Source: Allomyces macrogynus ATCC 38327 (Eukaryota > Blastocladiomycota > Blastocladiomycetes > Blastocladiales > Blastocladiaceae). From it: DNA of 32,406 nt. Shown in pieces: positions 29,911-32,406 of this stretch. The notes under the pieces were generated by a model. It worked only from the letters and a program-made list of their open reading frames with translations. It was not told where the DNA came from and searched no databases. The DNA is taken from contig GG745357.1 in NCBI GenBank assembly GCA_000151295.1, positions 121,825-154,230 on the forward strand, written 5' to 3'. The position numbers were made by a program, and so were the translations under genes. How positions within the stretch are numbered: position 1 is the stretch's first letter; each line of letters begins with the position of its first letter.

Positions 29911-32406
29911 CTAGACCCCGAGCCGATCCCCGCCACCGGCCCCACCTCGAGTCTCTCCACCCCCTGTCCCACCAGTCCCACGCATCATATGCATCAGCGA
30001 CACGGTCGGCCGCGCAAAGAACCCAGCCGCGAGCATCAGCGCCGACCGCCGTTCTGGCAAACGCAACGACATTTGCGAATGGTGCCGCGACGGGACCCCG
30101 TCCTGGTCACTCACTGTCCCCTCGCTCTCGTCATCCGCGTCCGGATCCGTCGCGGCAATCACCGGCACCGCGGCCGGTCCCGCGGGCACAACTACAGGTG
30201 CGGGCGATACGGCCGCGACGACCGGCGCCACGACCGCCGCGTGCACCTGCGGCGGGTGCACCGGCGGCGCTTCCGCATCGTGCGTCGCGTGCGAACTCCC
30301 CGTGCCCAAACTCGCGCGCGACCGCAGGGACGCCAAGATCCCGGACCCGCGCGCGGTCGATTTCCGGCGCGAGGACTTGGACGCGGATCGCATCAGCATC
30401 ACCGATTTCCGACGCGCCTGGAGGGCTTCCTCGCGCGCGCGATCGGCGGCCTCTTGCTTGCGCCGCTCGTCAGCCTCGCGGGCGTTCCTGCACGATCCGC
30501 TCGAAATGCGCGCCCATATCCGGGTGGTCTTTCAGGATCGCGTTGAAGTCGTCCTTGCGCAAGACGCACAGCTGGGTATCGCCGACGGTACGCGCGGTGG
30601 CGGTGCGTCGTGCGTCTTGCAGGAGGGCGACTTCGCCGAAGAAGGACCCGGATTGGAGGGTCACGATGACCTTGGATTCATCGGCGGTCAGGATTTCGAC
30701 GGACCCGGACCGGATGAAGAAGAGCTCGGTGCTATGCGGTGGTCATACCGGAAAGGGGTGAGCGAGCGAGCAGAAGCAAATTATCGACAGATATGCAGGC
30801 GAGCGTACCCGAGATCGCCGACTTTGCACACGTAAAACTTGCTGCGCACGTTGATCATGGTCACGCGTTCGGCGAGCGCCATCTTGAACCGCTCGTCCGT
30901 GTCCTTGAAGAGCGGCACCTTGTTGATGAGCCCGAAATACAGGTGTACGCACACGTCGCGCCGCAATGTTTTCGGCAGCGAGTTGAACAGTTCTTCGACG
31001 TCGAGACCGGCCTTGTGCACCCACTGTGTCGCGAAGACGGCATGTCAGATGGAGTGGAGGGTGGGGAAGTTTGGGGGAAGGTGCGGACCTCGAGCTCTTC
31101 CTGGTCGATGATGCGTTTCTGCAGCTCGGCCGGGAAATGGTTCTCGACCATGTACCGGCACAGAAAGTCCTTCTTGTACTTGCGGTGCTTTTCTACACGT
31201 TCGAATCAATAGCCAGGGTGAGCATACCGCCTATCCGGTGGGTCGTCAGCGACGAGGGCAAACGTACCGGCGCGACTGTAGACTGAGTTGGCGTCAAACA
31301 GCTTGACGATCGCGGCCAAGTTCCCAAACACCGAGCCAAACACGATCGCGCTCAGCAGCATCTCGTACGTCTACACCCCACCGCAGCACCGTCAGTTCCC
31401 TGCAACGACGCCCTCTTGCGCATCCACGACCCAGCCCTACAGCGTACCTGGTAGAGCACCTCCTCCGTGACCTCCAAATCCCGCATCAAGAAAAACAATG
31501 CGCGCTGCGAAAAATGAAAGTTCCGCGCTTGTCGGTACACAAACGAAGTCGGCACCGTTTGTGTGTGCTTGTCGACCAACATGTGCGCAATAAACCGGTC
31601 CTCGTCGACTAGGTGCGAGTCGAGAGTCCAGAACACACACGAGTTGAGCCAGGCCATGGCGATCGAGAGCAAAAGATTCTTGATGAGTCGGCCGACCGCG
31701 TGCGGGATGCGTGGGAACCGGAAGTCGAACATCCACAGGACCGAGTCGGCGATTTGGATCAGCCGCAGCGCACGGAGCGCCGAGTAGATGGCAAGGAGTT
31801 GTGGGATATCCCTGTTGTTCGGTAGATGCAGGTGAGGCGGCGAGCAGGGCTAGTGGGGAAAAAAGGAAACGGATATCGTACGCGTGATGGTATGAGTGCC
31901 TCAACTCTGCGTGCGCCAACTCCTCGTGCGTCGCCAGGGCCGCGTCGAGCAGATGCTCGTGCAGCACGTATTGTGGGTTATGGCACTCGAGCGGTTGGTG
32001 TGTGCTGACCGCGTAGAACAGGACCGCCCAGTCGAACGGAATGCACGAGAACAGCTGCGCGACCTTGATTGGCTGGCTCAGGAACAAGTGCCGTTTCGCG
32101 TCACGCTCGGCGACCAACTGGCCAAACGCGTCGTACCGCGGGCGCACGACGTCGAGCAGGACCGAGATGAGCATGATCACGTCGAGCGCGCAGAAGTGGA
32201 AGAAGTAGGCGTAGCCGTAGTCGCAGACAAATGCCATTTCTGTTCGCCGAGGGGAGAGGACACGTGAGCGGAGAGGGTTGGGATCGGCGACAAAAAAGTG
32301 CGCAGCCGAACGTACGCAAGGGAAACTACGAAAAATGGACCAACATCAGTGACATTGTTCTAGAACAGTTCGGTCCAGGAATAGAGCAGCGTACCGCAAA
32401 TTAAAT
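29911..32406 (-). CDS. Cyclic-nucleotide-gated / HCN-like ion channel (5' partial, one frameshift)
   Basis: Firm exons on the minus strand are 32239-31882, 31811-31448, 31370-31268, 31192-31089, 31023-30809 and 30731-29911, with phases agreeing. About 653 residues are visible, and S1 lies in unresolved exons near or beyond the window end. S2 is ALDVIMLISVLLDVV and S3 is AQLFSCIPFDWAVLFYAV. S4 has few charges (SALRALRLIQIAD) and S5 is LLLSIAMAWLNSCVFW. S6 is LLSAIVFGSVFGNLAAIV. The C-linker includes HRKYKKDFLCRYM and LPKTLRRDV. The CNB cassette FFGEVALLQDARRTATA has the ribose Glu, phosphate Arg and the Thr that favours cGMP in CNG channels. Between pore helix and S6 no GYG- or TIGE-type filter is visible. 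Near 30480 the frame slips: reading CC for CCC turns an early stop into VQERREADERRKQEA and a coiled, Ser/Arg-rich tail. The location is expected to be the plasma or flagellar membrane. Confidence 0.85.

Noticed and set aside
29773..30835. Plus-strand frames antisense to the channel C-terminus
   Set aside because: Minus-strand CNB-domain and tail motifs, with consistent splice phases, explain the region.

Overview
The window is nuclear DNA of a flagellated (zoosporic) fungus, most likely Blastocladiomycota, with chytrids as the alternative. The reasons are as follows. Genes are GC-rich and broken by many short introns, mostly 60-80 nt, with GTACGT-like donors and CTRAY branch points. There is a CFAP61 axonemal gene, so the organism builds motile cilia. 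CRT10 and the YOL098C-type M16 protease are fungal families. A class III guanylate cyclase, a tandem cyclic-nucleotide-binding protein and a CNG-type channel all occur here, and cGMP signalling of this kind is known from Blastocladiella zoospores. Nothing bacterial or viral was seen. Gene models were built by eye from reading frames, splice-phase agreement and family motifs.

Layout, left to right. 39-2847 (+): 3' part of a coiled-coil guanylate cyclase. 3720-4723 (-): CCDC137-like nucleolar protein with one frameshift. 4929-~6557 (-): CRT10-like WD40 protein, 5' end unresolved. 6976-8346 (+): ZC3HC1/NIPA-like C3HC zinc-finger protein. 8976-13311 (-): CFAP61 in 14 exons. 13572-16417 (+): tandem CNB-domain protein, divergent from CFAP61 across 260 bp. 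~16992-17971 (+): unrecognised leucine-rich gene cut by a 100-N gap. 18072-20891: AT-rich island, unassigned GC-rich DNA and a decayed copy of part of CFAP61. 20892-22256 (+): mitochondrial carrier with two frameshifts. 22663-25858 (-): M16 metallopeptidase. 27669-29040 (+): HAD pyrimidine-nucleotidase-like protein. 29482-29555 (+): tRNA-Val(CAC). 29911->32406 (-): CNG/HCN-type channel with one frameshift, 5' end beyond the window.

How the genes may work together (inference). The cyclase, the CNB protein and the channel are parts expected of a cyclic-nucleotide pathway, and CFAP61 ties the neighbourhood to the flagellum. CFAP61 and the CNB protein share a short bidirectional promoter region, the most direct hint of co-regulation. 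The remaining genes (ribosome biogenesis, nuclear pore basket, nucleotide metabolism, mitochondrial transport, proteolysis) look like ordinary housekeeping genes.

The two most unusual observations are a cyclase that keeps the metal-binding half of the active site but lacks the transition-state Asn and Arg (an alpha-subunit-like half-site), and a channel whose pore loop appears to lack a recognisable selectivity filter. Three otherwise intact genes carry single-base frameshifts, each explained by one extra base, mostly in short homopolymers. This points to consensus errors rather than pseudogenes.
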